Positions 1 through 9,769 of a stretch of 64,000 nucleotides of DNA are shown here, piece after piece. Each line of letters opens with the position of its first letter. Positions within the stretch are counted from its first letter, which is position 1. Under the pieces are notes generated by a model, which saw only the letters and a list, made by a program, of their open reading frames with translations, was not told the origin of the DNA and ran no database searches. This DNA comes from Artemia franciscana (Eukaryota; Arthropoda; Branchiopoda; Anostraca; Artemiidae): the NCBI RefSeq assembly GCF_032884065.1, contig NW_027062618.1, positions 1,220,848 through 1,284,847 of the forward strand. The letters are read 5' to 3'. Made by a program: the position numbers and the translations under genes.

Positions 1-460
1 TAAATATAAATAAAAGTTTAGACACTATGCATCATCAAGGTCTCTGGTATCTTTTATAACTATTGCACTCATTGTCTGCAATGTCGTGAATTTTGCGGGT
101 TGTAAGGATTTAATTTCAGGGAATGGGTTCACAGAGTGACAACACTGCCCTCTGTTATTACCAGACTTAAAACTAAAGTGTTGTGGTGCTGGGTCTGTGC
201 ATGTTATCATGTTTCTTTTTCTCCTACCCATTGGGACAGTGAGTCCCAAATTTATTTGACCTACCGCCCCCTTTCCAGAAAAATATTCCCAGTGCCTCCT
301 GGATTTTTTTATTCTAATAGCAATTAATAAGAATAAATATCATTGTATCTTCAAGAAGACGAATTAACGAGAAACAGAGTCATTATGGTCATTATTTAAT
401 AAAATAATAAATTATTTTATATTAATAAATAAATCATCAAATTCTTCGGGAGAAATCTTT
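1..460. other. AT-rich stretch, no gene recognised
   Basis: Two short overlapping open frames on opposite strands exist near 25-330, but neither has a recognisable motif. The sequence is AT-rich, non-coding-looking DNA upstream of a foldback repeat. Confidence 0.5.
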
Positions 461-610
461 CCATCACCAGCGGTGTACTAATTTTCAAGGACCGCAAGTC
501 AGTATATTGAATTTTACAGACAAACTATATTTGTAATAAAATATAATTTGTCTGTAAAATTCGGTATGCTGAATTGCGGTCGTCGCAATTAATACATCAC
601 TGATGATGGG
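461..610. repeat. Foldback inverted repeat (MITE-like hairpin)
   Basis: The left arm (about 461-532) and right arm (about 539-610) are reverse complements over roughly 70 bases, with a very short spacer. The inner 16 bases, starting GAATTTTACAGACAAA, match perfectly. The outer parts differ mainly by C/T and G/A transitions. Weaker similarity (AGAAA...CCATCA) extends a few bases further out. This is what a short foldback or miniature inverted-repeat element looks like. No transposase belongs to it and I could not define a target-site duplication. Confidence 0.7.
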
Positions 611-990
611 TAGGTTTTTTCTGAAATTTTTGATAATTTATTTATTAGAATATTTAGCATTATCAAAATTATTCTTTACTCGTTAATTCCTCTTCAGTCT
701 TTATATTCTATGCTATAATAATATACTATATGTTATATATATATTATATTCTATAATATATATTATATAATATAATTATATAATATATTTATATAATATA
801 ATATATTATATAATATATTACATATTATAATATTTCTATATTTATGTTCAGATTTAAGACTGTTAAATTATTTTAAATCATTATTGTATGTACGTTTTGG
901 TAAAATATAGTAAAGAAAGTTGTAAGTTAAAAAAATCGAAGTTTGAAATTATGAAACCATTTATTAAGTTCAAAATAAAGATGATACAAA
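611..990. repeat. AT-only palindromic low-complexity tract
   Basis: Between about 715 and 840 the sequence is almost only A and T, with alternating TATATAATATATTATATAA words that are locally self-complementary. No open frame or gene signal is seen in the rest of the interval. Confidence 0.6.
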
Positions 991-1820
991 ATATTATCTT
1001 AATTTTAATGTGAAGGATGAACCTGGTTTGCTGCTATCAATTTTGCAATTTTCGGTTCTATCTTTTTCAGCAGTAATCGCGATCGAATATTTGTAATCGT
1101 TTGTTTTTGTTAACAAATTGGTTACCGCGTTGAATCCACGTTCCACTATGATAACGGACGTTCCACACGTTCCACGTTCCAAGTATGATGACGGATATGC
1201 AATCAACAATTTTTGAATCAATTTTTGAATTTTTGTGGATAAGCCATAGGGATCTCTGTTTATAGCCAGAATTGTTGGTAGCCATTGTTCAATTTAAATT
1301 TATCATTTGTAGTTACTTTCATCAATGCTTCTTGTAACTTCGAAGAATCCTCTGTATTCGCACTTAAAAATGGATCCGAAGTCCAATCAGGTATATTCAT
1401 TTTTAATATATCATCAAATCGTTTACTAAAATCTGAATGTAGTGTATCCAAGTGCTCACAGTAAGGAAGTATATCGCTATCTTTTCCCATCGTGATAAAT
1501 TTGAAAACTGGCTGAATTCCCCTCGTCCGAAATTTCGGTAGTACACAAGAAGTTTTGTCATAAATGCAGAACGAACATATTTTTGTTTTTATTAAATCCG
1601 CGTCGTCACCTTGACGTTCAAGGTTGCTTTCATTANNNNNNNNNNNNNNNNNNNNNNNNNNNNNNNNNNNNNNNNNNNNNNNNNNNNNNNNNNNNNNNNN
1701 NNNNNNNNNNNNNNNNNNNNNNNNNNNNNNNNNNNTCTTTGACAACTATAAGTCTTGTATTGCTGAGACAATCTCACGTTTTTTAGAAAATCCACATCAG
1801 TAAAAACATTTCTTTTAACA
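990..1820 (-). pseudogene. hAT/ZBED-type transposase relic, C-terminal half
   Basis: Read on the minus strand, the pieces follow the C-terminal order of hAT transposases of the ZBED5/SCAND3-like group. About 1795-1736 gives DLFLKNVRLSQ-like text next to the gap. 1635-1263 carries HLDTLHSDFSKRFDDIL, then IPDWTSDPF and NGYQQFWL. About 1221-994 carries KLLIAYPSSYLERG and VERGFNAVTNLLTK, the family's dimerisation region. A stop follows QQFWL and the frame changes after it. Near 1130-1180 a short duplication (repeated GGAACGT words) puts extra residues between SSYLERG and VERGF. It is therefore broken. The N-terminal half is in the gap or absent. It lies upstream of the first COASY exon seen here. 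Confidence 0.65.
1636..1735. other. Assembly gap (100 N)
   Basis: There are exactly 100 unknown bases, the conventional length for a gap of unknown size. It interrupts the hAT-like relic, so distances across it are unreliable. Confidence 0.98.
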
Positions 1821-1839
1821 ACCCACCATCAATGAAAGG

Positions 1840-3108
1840 TGTCTTCTTTTTTGCGAGTTTTTGAAGAGATTTTTGAAGAGAGTATATAAGAGATTTTGAA
1901 ATGCAATGGTGGACTTTTTAGAATTTTCCTCACATCTATTGAAAATATCCTGTTTTGCTGTAAGACATCAATTTTTCAAATTAACGAAACAATATAGTTC
2001 CTCCCAGTCCCGTGTTAAAATTATAGGTTCGTTGTTTTATACTCGGTCCAGTCATTTTCGGCCTAAAGATGTAGAAAATAAATCAAAACGCACTATGTGC
2101 ATCCAGATTGTCCAAAGGGCGTATCTAAAGAATAGAGTTTGGTATTTTAGTTGGAACTTTCAGAGAATACTTAAATGGAAAGATCAATTGACTGAAAGGC
2201 AATCTATGCATATTGTTACTAACATTTCTACCACCGTTACTTTTCCTAATAACTTACTTCAATTGCCACAACTTGTAAGGGTTAGAGTATCAAGATGAAA
2301 GGGGGTTAAAAGCGGACATTGGCAATGATTTAATGTGTACATAAATAGGAAACCTTTCGTTTCAATGGAATAATATTGAAGCTACTAACTATGGCTTTAG
2401 TTTTAAATTAGGGAATTTGAATCAGATTGCTTAAAGAGAATTTGCTGTTAAAAATAAGTATCGTAGGAGTTTTTGGGTATTATTTCATTTTTCACTTATA
2501 GTGCGTTTCCAGATTTGTAAACTGAGCGTTTTAAAGACGACTACCGGAAATTATCTAGAGCATCATATAGGTATCCTAAACGGAAACTTTTTTGATTTAG
2601 GAATCGGCGAAAATTAGTCTTTAGCATATTGTTTCATGATTAATATATGCATGAATGGAAAACACAAGTTTTTGTATGGAAGCCAGAGTAGAACGGGTTG
2701 CCCTGCCACTATTATACTTCTGTCAATGTTTATTCAATGTTGGGCTTTTACTCGGAAATCTAGATTTTTTTATATGCAAGCATAATTTAATATCTTAGGT
2801 TTATTTGGCTATATGTTCAATCCTTTTAGTTTTTGCGATATTTAAAGCTCAACAAGTTCCAGAAGTTTTTCTTAACGTTAGGTTTTTACTTTTTCTTAAA
2901 TCTGTGACGCAAAAGAACCCGAGTTTGTCTTCAGTTATAAAATGTTCATAATATTTCATCGAGTTATATGAATTATTTAAGATATTTAATCAAATTTATC
3001 AAATAATATTATAATAAATTAAATTATAAATAATTTGCTATATTGTTTTTATGTCAATATGTCTCTTTAATGCCATGGCTCCTAGTTAGAATCAGATTTC
3101 CGTTTCAG
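1840..3108 (+). other. Probable COASY intron sequence; one unassigned ORF
   Basis: This precedes the COASY exon at 3109 and ends in a pyrimidine-rich CGTTTCAG acceptor. A 130-codon open frame at 1906-2298 (plus) encodes a basic peptide with no motif I recognise. It could be transposon-derived. The remainder, 2300-3100, shows no gene. Confidence 0.4.
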
Positions 3109-3257
3109 GTAAGACTCTTTTTGAGCTAATTAAACCAGTGGACGAACGTATCGAGGATGTGAAGAAGTTTTTAAAATTGATCGCACCATCACTTTGTACA
3201 AAAATTGTGCCAATTTATGATCCATTTCGACCATCTATTTCTGATCCTGACCTAGAA
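3109..3257 (+). CDS. COASY: Bifunctional coenzyme A synthase, exon from end of PPAT domain
   Basis: This 149-base exon encodes KTLFELIKPVDERIEDVKKF, continuing to APSL...IVPIYDPFRPSISDPDLE. It aligns in order with the stretch of animal CoA synthase after the phosphopantetheine adenylyltransferase catalytic core (human equivalent: ELLQPYTERVEHLSEFL...PLLDPYGPAGSDPSLE). The enzyme performs the last two steps of CoA synthesis, adenylylation of 4'-phosphopantetheine and phosphorylation of dephospho-CoA. Splice sites fit: acceptor TTTCAG at 3103-3108 and donor GTAACT from 3258. The exon enters with two bases completing a codon and leaves in phase 0. The nucleotide-binding part of PPAT must be further upstream, in the gap or outside the window. 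The next exon, expected to hold the VSEETxxGG region, was not found before 11982. Confidence 0.8.
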
Positions 3258-3739
3258 GTAACTCATTTTTTTCTACTGTAGTCAATACCATATCTAGAGT
3301 TTACTAGTAGATTATAATTTCAATAGTTAAACTTCCAGATATTTCCTAAGGATATTTCACTTCAGATAAGAGGAACGAAATAAAATATGTTTTATTCGTC
3401 ATTCTTAGGAGCAGGAAAATAAGTTTGATATTGTAAAATCTGGACTTGACCCTATAATTTGCCTGCGTTTGACGGTCTAAGTTAACTCTCTAGATTAGTC
3501 CGTTTTTAGACTGATCAGTTTAAGCTCAATTTGCTTCTCCGCTTTTACATCATTCGATTCAGATTTAATTCGGATTTATTTTTCAGCTTCTTCACTAAGT
3601 TTAAAAATAACTCACCGCCGTCTTATTGGTATAAGTTGCATTGTTTCAGATGGACAAATTTTCTAATATTTGAAAATTTGGTAAATCCATGTTTTTAAAA
3701 TTATTTTCACGCGATTCTGTCTTTTTCAGACTTTCTCCA
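3258..3739 (+). other. COASY intron, no other feature seen
   Basis: The sequence is AT-rich with stops in all frames, and follows the GTAACT donor. Confidence 0.5.
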
Positions 3740-4320
3740 AAAGTTTTAAAATCTCAAAGTTTTGAATTTCCTGTTTTATAAAGTCTAGTTGCAGAAATTT
3801 GAAAATGAAATACCGAATTTTTAAGAATCTGGAATTATTTTACATAAAAGGGGATTGCTAACGAAATTCGAAAAAAGTGAAAATTTTGAAAATCATGAAT
3901 TGTAAGTAGAAAGATCTTAGTTGAACAATGTGATATTTAACTTTTGAAATTCTTACAAGCTGGAAGTTTTAGATATGAAAGAGGTTTTTCCATTGCGATT
4001 CGATTAAAGTGGAAATTGCTACAAAAAGCTGAAAAAAATAAGTTATAAGCGTTTACTTGAAGAATTTGACATTTAAGACATTAAATTCTTAAGAAGTTGG
4101 AATTTCTGATACGAAAAAGGTCTTTTTGTTATGGAAATTCTGAAAAAGTAAGAAATATAAAAATTTTTTTTAAATAAAATATGAAATAGAAAGGATTAGC
4201 TTGAATTTGTAATATTTAAGCCCCGGAGTTCTTAAAAATTGGAATTTTACATCAGTAAGGTTTTTACTACTGCAATTTAAAAACGTGAAAACCGTTGAAA
4301 TTATGAATTGAAGGGTGTGT
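3740..4320. repeat. Diverged tandem repeat, about four 130-140 bp units
   Basis: A block resembling CTTAAGAAGTTGGAATTTCT, followed by an AAAGG-containing run, recurs near 3819, 3949, 4089 and 4230, spaced 130-141 bases. Within each unit a GTGAAAATTGTTGAAATTATG-like part recurs too. The copies are strongly diverged and non-coding. Confidence 0.6.
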
Positions 4321-4324
4321 AGCC

Positions 4325-5414
4325 ATTCCAATGTTATTTAAGATGAGTCGTATTTATTACTTTCTTTGTGGAGGATAAAAAGTGGGTCACCCCTCTTGAT
4401 AGGATAATGTGTCATTATTTAAAATTTATGAAGCAAATGCCGAAAATCTAAGAGATTCAAAATCATGCGTGAAACCTAGGAAAAATGGGGTTAAATCAGT
4501 AAAAGGAATGGTTTTAGATATTTTTTGGGGAAAGGTAAAGGTATAGGCATGTACTGAAATATAAAAAATTAAAAAAGAATCGAAGTGAAAAAAGAGAATT
4601 AGGAAAAATTTGGGTTAAAATAAATAAAAGCAAGTGTTTTAAATATTCTTGAGGGAAAGAGAAAGGTATAAGGGTATACACAAATCCCAAAAATTTGAAA
4701 GCTAGTTCAAGCCTCAAGAAGAAATTAATTATGTGACCAGCCCTTCACTTGGGATCCAATTCATACTTCAGTGTGAGAGAAAAACAGCTTTTTCGCTCTT
4801 AATTTTCGGTGTGCAAAATAATTGACGCAAACATATTTATTTTGAGACGAGTTTCATCAATTGAAGTCGGAACTATTTTGGAGAAGCTGAAATGGTGTCT
4901 TTATTTTTGCGAGATGATTATCAATGCAATACTTGTAGTGGAGTACCTTATTCCATTCTATACGTTGTTCAGTACGCCACTTCGATTCTTGACTTACGGG
5001 TGCACGGTTAAATGGAGTGTTTTTTAAATGTATTTTAGTATAAGGAATAACTAATGCAACATGAAAGGATAAAATTATGGAAGAGTACTCTTGAGTGACT
5101 CTAGTGACTTCTGTGACATAGCATTTGCACATGTTAGCACAAAAATAATTAAACTAATCACCGACGACATGGTGAAGGATTGAATCGGTGGTGTTAGGCT
5201 TCCCTCTTCCCCAAAAAATTCCCTTTCAGAAAATATTAAAAATAGTGAAAATGCTCAAAATACTAAAAGAAAATGGCAAATGATCGGAGACGACAAAATT
5301 ATTAAGCACAGAACTGCAAGAATGGCAATACTACTGGATACAAGCATGTGATCAAGGTTAGACACTGATCTCGAGGGGTATATATATGTAAAATTAGCAG
5401 ATTTGAGTTAAAGA
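4325..5414. other. Intronic AT-rich DNA with a short direct repeat
   Basis: Two related stretches near 4480-4560 and 4605-4690 share GGGAAAGGTAAAGGTATA-like text, forming a direct repeat of about 125 bases period. Open frames at 4809-5132 overlap on both strands and show no family motif. No gene is supported. Confidence 0.4.
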
Positions 5415-6320
5415 GCACTTACTCAAATCAGTGGTTGTTCCAGTAAAGAAAGGTGTCCGCCAGGGTTCATTATTATCCCCAAGTTTGTACAATTACAGTG
5501 TTTTAAATGCCCAGGCATGTGTAAATGTTTCATGTATCTCCAAGAATATAAATGTGTCGCTACCTACATACGCGGACGATCTATTAAATCTAAGTCGGTC
5601 TATTAGGGGTCTGCAATCGAATTTCTCGATCCTGCGTGATGAATACCGAAAAATCGGCCTGGCCTTCAATACTTCTAAATCTGCAGTTCCTTTTTTCAAC
5701 GATAGTCCTTCTCAGCCTGAACACCTCCTACTGGGTAGTTAGTCAATCACCGTTTCATCTCATGTCGTGTATCTGGGTTTACCCATAGGCCGTAACCTTA
5801 ATGAAACTCGTCTACTGCTCGTCAAATACGTCGAGAAAAAACTCCGCACCGCGTATGGGTCTATCGTCGCCAGCAGACTCCTCTTATGCCGAAAGTATCT
5901 CGCCAATATGTATAATGCTGTCGCACTGCCGCATATTTTATATATCGCGCCATTTTGGAATTTATTAACTGACACCCAAAAACGCAAGCTCCGGTCCCTT
6001 TATTTTAGGTTCGCGAAGTTCCTGCTGCGATGCCCCTTGTGGACGAGAAATACATATATGATTGATAAACATAGGATTGCAGACCCCAGTATCGCGGTAA
6101 ACCGGTTGATTTTTAATTTCCAGGCAAAATGGAACCACCCCTGGCTTAAACATTTCTACAGTTCTTGATTATGTATTTTTCCATGTTGTGTCTTAAATTT
6201 CTCTCCGTTTTTCTTCTCTTTTTTTCTTTTCTTTTATTTGTTTTTTTTTCATTGTACTCCGTTTTGTTCCATGTGAAAAATACGGGTAATAAATATTTTA
6301 CTTACTTACTTACTTACTTG
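5415..6320 (+). mobile_element. 5'-truncated non-LTR retrotransposon with CTTA tail
   Basis: The copy begins abruptly inside a reverse transcriptase (KKGVRQGSLLSPSLYN) and runs to a 3' untranslated end. That end reads TACTCCG..., then TACGGGTAATAAA, and finishes in four to five CTTA units at about 6300-6319. The same 3' end is found in the minus-strand copy ending at about 32136, so the 3' boundary is real for this family. It lies inside a COASY intron on the sense strand. A 5'-truncated copy with a short simple-repeat tail is typical of target-primed reverse transcription. Confidence 0.8.
5422..6168 (+). pseudogene. Reverse transcriptase fragment (LINE family 1)
   Basis: The first frame (5431-5742) contains GVRQGSLLSP (RT motif 4 region) and TYADDLLNLSRS, the catalytic Y-A-D-D box. 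A stop follows LLLGS. The same frame reopens as VVYLGLPIGRNLNETR (thumb-proximal motif) through NAVALPHILYIAPFW to 6168. The copy lacks the endonuclease, ORF1 and RT fingers. It is close to the RT at 42120-43748 (minus), sharing LYN.SV..AQ, NYADD/TYADD, YLGLPIG and ALPHIL.APFW, so both belong to one family. Confidence 0.85.
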
Positions 6321-6329
6321 GAATCAGGC

Positions 6330-6640
6330 TAAGAAGCAGAGCCGTACGTGGATTATCACTTTTTGTTAAGTCACAAAATTGAAGTCCTCCAAGAAAACCC
6401 AACGGAGATGTGAGGCTCTAATTTCAATCCCTCGTTTTTCCAGTGTTCTGCAAACTTCGCTTTGTCTCTTTAGTCAAGGAGGCACACTCGTGCCTCTATA
6501 AAGAGGCGACACACGACAATGTTAAGCGATCTTCGGTTCCAGTGGTCGCAGACGGATGGGGAGGGATGCATTTCGTAGCCCGAGCTCCAACTAAGAAACC
6601 TGCAAAATTTCATCCCCCTCCAACTTTTCCTTCATGGGGA
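6330..6640. other. No gene recognised
   Basis: This is the spacer between the LINE tail and a direct repeat. An open frame from 6443 runs into the repeat and has no motif. Confidence 0.4.
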
Positions 6641-7110
6641 AAATATGGCCGAAAGTTTCGACCTGTCAACCCAAGCCCCCCTTTAACGTTGTCCGATCGG
6701 GCTGAAATTCACAAGTTAAGGTCCCCTAGGACCCAGGAGCTTATCCGCGAAATTTCAGCTTGATCCGATAACTCCTTCCCTGTTTTCCAGAAACCACGCA
6801 TAGCCACTTAAAATTCATTTACTTTTTTTTCCTAGACGCCTACAGGTCACATCCGACATCGGATCTGGGTGTACGAAGACTCATTCGATGCGGAATTCTC
6901 CGAGTAAGTGCCCATGAAAGTTTCGTAGGAAAATCTTAACCCCCCGAAAGTTTCGACCCTCCAACCCCCCCCCCCCCCACCCCTTTTAACGTTGTCCGAT
7001 CGGGCTGAAATTCACAAGTTAAGGTCCCCTACGGCCCAGGAGCTTATCCGCGAAATTTCAGCTTGATCCGATAACTCCTTCCCTGTTTTCCAGAAACCAC
7101 CCATTAGCTA
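6640..7110. repeat. About 150 bp direct repeat, two copies
   Basis: Copies at about 6650-6795 and 6948-7106 are nearly identical. Both run from AAAGTTTCGACC through a C-rich run, then ACGTTGTCCGATCGGGCTGA, to CCCTGTTTTCCAGAAACCAC. The C run is expanded to about 14 in copy two (6966-6979). Period is about 300 bases. The pattern (C run, then GATCCGAT-like words) resembles the 290 bp array at 32.4-35 kb in style but not closely in sequence. Confidence 0.75.
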
Positions 7111-7114
7111 TTTA

Positions 7115-7430
7115 ATTAACGGATTTCTCTCCATAAGAGCCCATGTTAATTTGAAATTTTTTGAAATTTTTGTGTTTAACATTTTTCGAAGTTATTCCAT
7201 TATTCATTCATTTCAATTTTTTGTTAATTAAAAGAGGGCCTTTCCGAAGCCAAGAGCTGGGGGTTAGCAAAAAAACAAAAAACCTGTACAAAAGAGTCTT
7301 TAAAAGCTGGGGGTTTGGGGGGCGGCAGCCCCCCAACTGCCTCTTCTAATTCCTGTACGTTTTAAGGTTCGACTTTGGGACGCAGCCTCTTTAACTCTTT
7401 AAGAAAACGAAGTTTTTTTCATATTATTTT
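7115..7430. other. No gene recognised
   Basis: A short duplicated AAAAGCTGGGGGTTTGGGG-like motif near 7253-7320 is the only structure seen. Confidence 0.4.
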
Positions 7431-8030
7431 TCAGTAGGCACGCATTCACAGTGACAATATCGTCCACTTTCACTGCAAGGAAATGGTCAGCTTTTGCAAA
7501 CAGTTCCTAGTTAGAGTGCTTATTTATTATTGTAGCATGTCCACCCTAGGGGTGTCCTCGTTTTTTAGGGTTTTTCGCAGAAACAAAGTGGAGCACATGA
7601 AATGGTACTATATCGAGTAGTTTCATATTGTCCGTAGAGAGAAAATGTTCTTGTGTGCATATAGTTCCTCCACTAAGGCAAAGTTGTTTGAATACGGCGA
7701 ATTTTACACTGAGGCTAATGTTTAGGCTCCATGATACGAAGCATTTTTTAATATAAGCCTTAACCAATTTAAACAGATTGGCCTGTCGGCTTCATAGTCA
7801 TGTTTGAGGGGCAGTTACCATGGTAGCGCTTGTGTTTGGTGCTTTGACAGTTCAAACGGTGAATCGGGTTCTGACAAGGGATTTCTTTAGTCGCTCTGTT
7901 GAAACTTTGAGGGGAATGGCCGCGTTTCTTGGCATTTTTACAGTATGTCGACAAGTGGCCGATTTCAGAACCATTGAAGCAACTTTTCGGGAGATTAATA
8001 AATTCTTGTATTTTTAAGTGTCAAAGTCAA
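7430..8030 (-). pseudogene. LINE ORF1 zinc-knuckle and endonuclease relic
   Basis: On the minus strand, about 8000-7790 encodes a gag-like tail with decayed CCHC knuckles. The first reads CFNGSEIGHLSTYC, where the second Cys is now Gly. Then come CQNPIHRLNC and CQSTKHKRYHGNCP. Directly downstream, 7767-7440 encodes CTQEHFLSTDNMKLLDI and NPKKRG, then (after a stop) GGHATIINKHSN. These match an apurinic-type endonuclease N-terminal half (CLQEHFLs...) as in the LINE at 44.2-44.8 kb. Order ORF1 then EN on one strand fits a non-LTR element. Several stops make it a relic. No reverse transcriptase follows. Confidence 0.7.
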
Positions 8031-8129
8031 TTATGATCGGCATATTTGTGACAGTATCAGGTCTTATTGTTCTAATTAAACGACCATTGTGTTTCAGTAG
8101 TCGTTCTTAAGGAATTGGGACAAAAAGTA

Positions 8130-9270
8130 GAACTTTAGCATAAAGAGCGAGGTATCGATGAGGGGGCAACCCTCATATGCGTAATAATTTCTGTTTATTA
8201 CAAGTTTTAATGTTGCTCCTTACTTTCAGTTGAAACAAGTTGTTTGTTATTTAATTCCTTATTAGTCTTAGATGATGCTTGGAAATTGTCATCCTCTACA
8301 CGGACCCCCCCCCCCCCACACACACGGAAAGATCCCCTAGACAATGCAATCCCGGCAAAAATTTATCCCGGACAATTACCCTTAATATCTTCACATGTAA
8401 AATTGAGTCAGCGAAGAAAAATTAAGACAAATATAAAAAATTTCGCATATGAATTCTAGAAAAATCAATCACTGACTAATTTCCCCTCCTGAAACTTTTC
8501 TCCCCATGGAAAATTCTCCTGTGGAAAATCCCCCAGCATAAAATTCACTCACCCCCCCCTCCAACTAAAAATCTATGCATAATTCCCAATAATAAAAACT
8601 ATATGTAAACAATGGGCAAATTTAATAACTAAATTACCTTTCCCTAGGGGCTAGGGGGCGTCAGGTTGTCCCCAAAGGCATGGTTATTGTGCAATTCAGC
8701 TATCTCAAAATTTTCATCGGCCGACTTTGAGGGAAGGGGGGGAGGAGGGGGTTGGCTACCCACCAATCTTTTGGTCACTTAAAAAGGGGATTAGAACTTT
8801 AAATTTTCATTCGAATGAGCGAGAAACCCCTCTCCTGATATTATAGGAGCATTGGTTCGATACGATAACCCCTAGGAAAAAAAAAATAATAAGAACAAAA
8901 ATAAACCCGCATCCGTGATCTTTCTTCTGGCAAAAAAACAAACAAAAAATTTCCCATTTTTGTAGGTTGGAGCTTGAAACATCTACAGTAGGGTTCTCTG
9001 ATACACTGAACCTGACAGTGTCCTTTTCATTAAGATTCCTTAGCTTTAGTGGGCGTTTACCCCTTTTCAGAAAATCAGGCAAATTTTCTCACACTCGCAG
9101 CCTTTGATGGGAAACATTAAACTTAATGAATCTTATATATCAGGAATCAGCATAATAATCCAATTCTTTTGACGTATCTATTGATATGAAAATTCTGTTC
9201 TTTACAGTTTCGGTTACTATTGAGTCACATCGCACGTTACTTAGTTCTTTACCACAAACTAGATCTCCCC
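8130..9270 (+). repeat. Interspersed repeat family A, copy 1
   Basis: This stretch is collinear with 48590-49435 and in part with 26570-27010. Shared landmarks in order: GTTTTAATGTTGCTCCTTAC, CTATATGTAAACAATGG, a CCGTGATCTTTCTTCTG box with a following A run, GGTTCTCTGATA, TTTGATGGG, and an end reading GGTTACTATTGAGTC then TTACCACAAACT. No protein is seen. It could be a long non-autonomous element. Ends and duplications were not defined. A C run lies at 8306-8316 and a G-rich stretch at 8735-8752. Confidence 0.65.
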
Positions 9271-9499
9271 AATATGGTAAAATAGACACTTGTCAATATG
9301 ATTCAGCGTTATTTAAAGTTAAAATATCTGTGATTTAGCGATTATGTTTTCCTTAGTGTTTTTTTTTCTCCGGAGTGATTTATCATTTGTTTGTGTTGTC
9401 TTGTTATTTAAAGGGTGGTAGTGAAAGAAAGATGATGGGATAAGTTATATTTTTTATTGGTTTTTGCGTCATACCAAGTTCATGAGGTAGAGCCGCTCT

Positions 9500-9765
9500 A
9501 CTTCCCTTTTACTTTTTCTTCGCCTTTTTTTCTTTTTCTTCTTCCTTCTTATTTTAGTCAATGAAAAAAAAACTTGGTTTTTATTTAATTCCTGATTGTT
9601 CTTTAAATTAATACTGGGAAATTGTCACCCTTTCGGTGACAATTCGAAATTTCTTCGCCTTTTTTTCTTCTTCTTCCTTATTTTTGTCGATGAAAAAAAC
9701 TTGTTCTTTTATTTAATTGATGATTGTTCTTTAAGTAATGCTGGGAAATTGTCACCCTCCACAGG
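9500..9765. repeat. About 135 bp direct repeat with a hairpin
   Basis: TTCTTCGCCTTTTTTTCTT through ATTGTTCTTTAA and GGGAAATTGTCACCCT occurs at about 9517-9630 and again at 9652-9758. The first copy contains a perfect 10 bp stem, AATTGTCACC (9620-9629) against GGTGACAATT (9635-9644), around a 5-base loop. No coding content. Confidence 0.65.
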
Positions 9766-9769
9766 ATAG

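Noticed and set aside
1906..2298. A 130-codon plus-strand ORF
   Set aside because: No motif, no splice or homology support; kept only as a mention in the intron description.
8850..8870. tRNA-like B box (GGTTCGATACGAT) suggesting a tRNA or SINE in family A
   Set aside because: No matching A box, cloverleaf or poly-A ending at the right distance; the word is not preserved in the copy at 26.6 kb.
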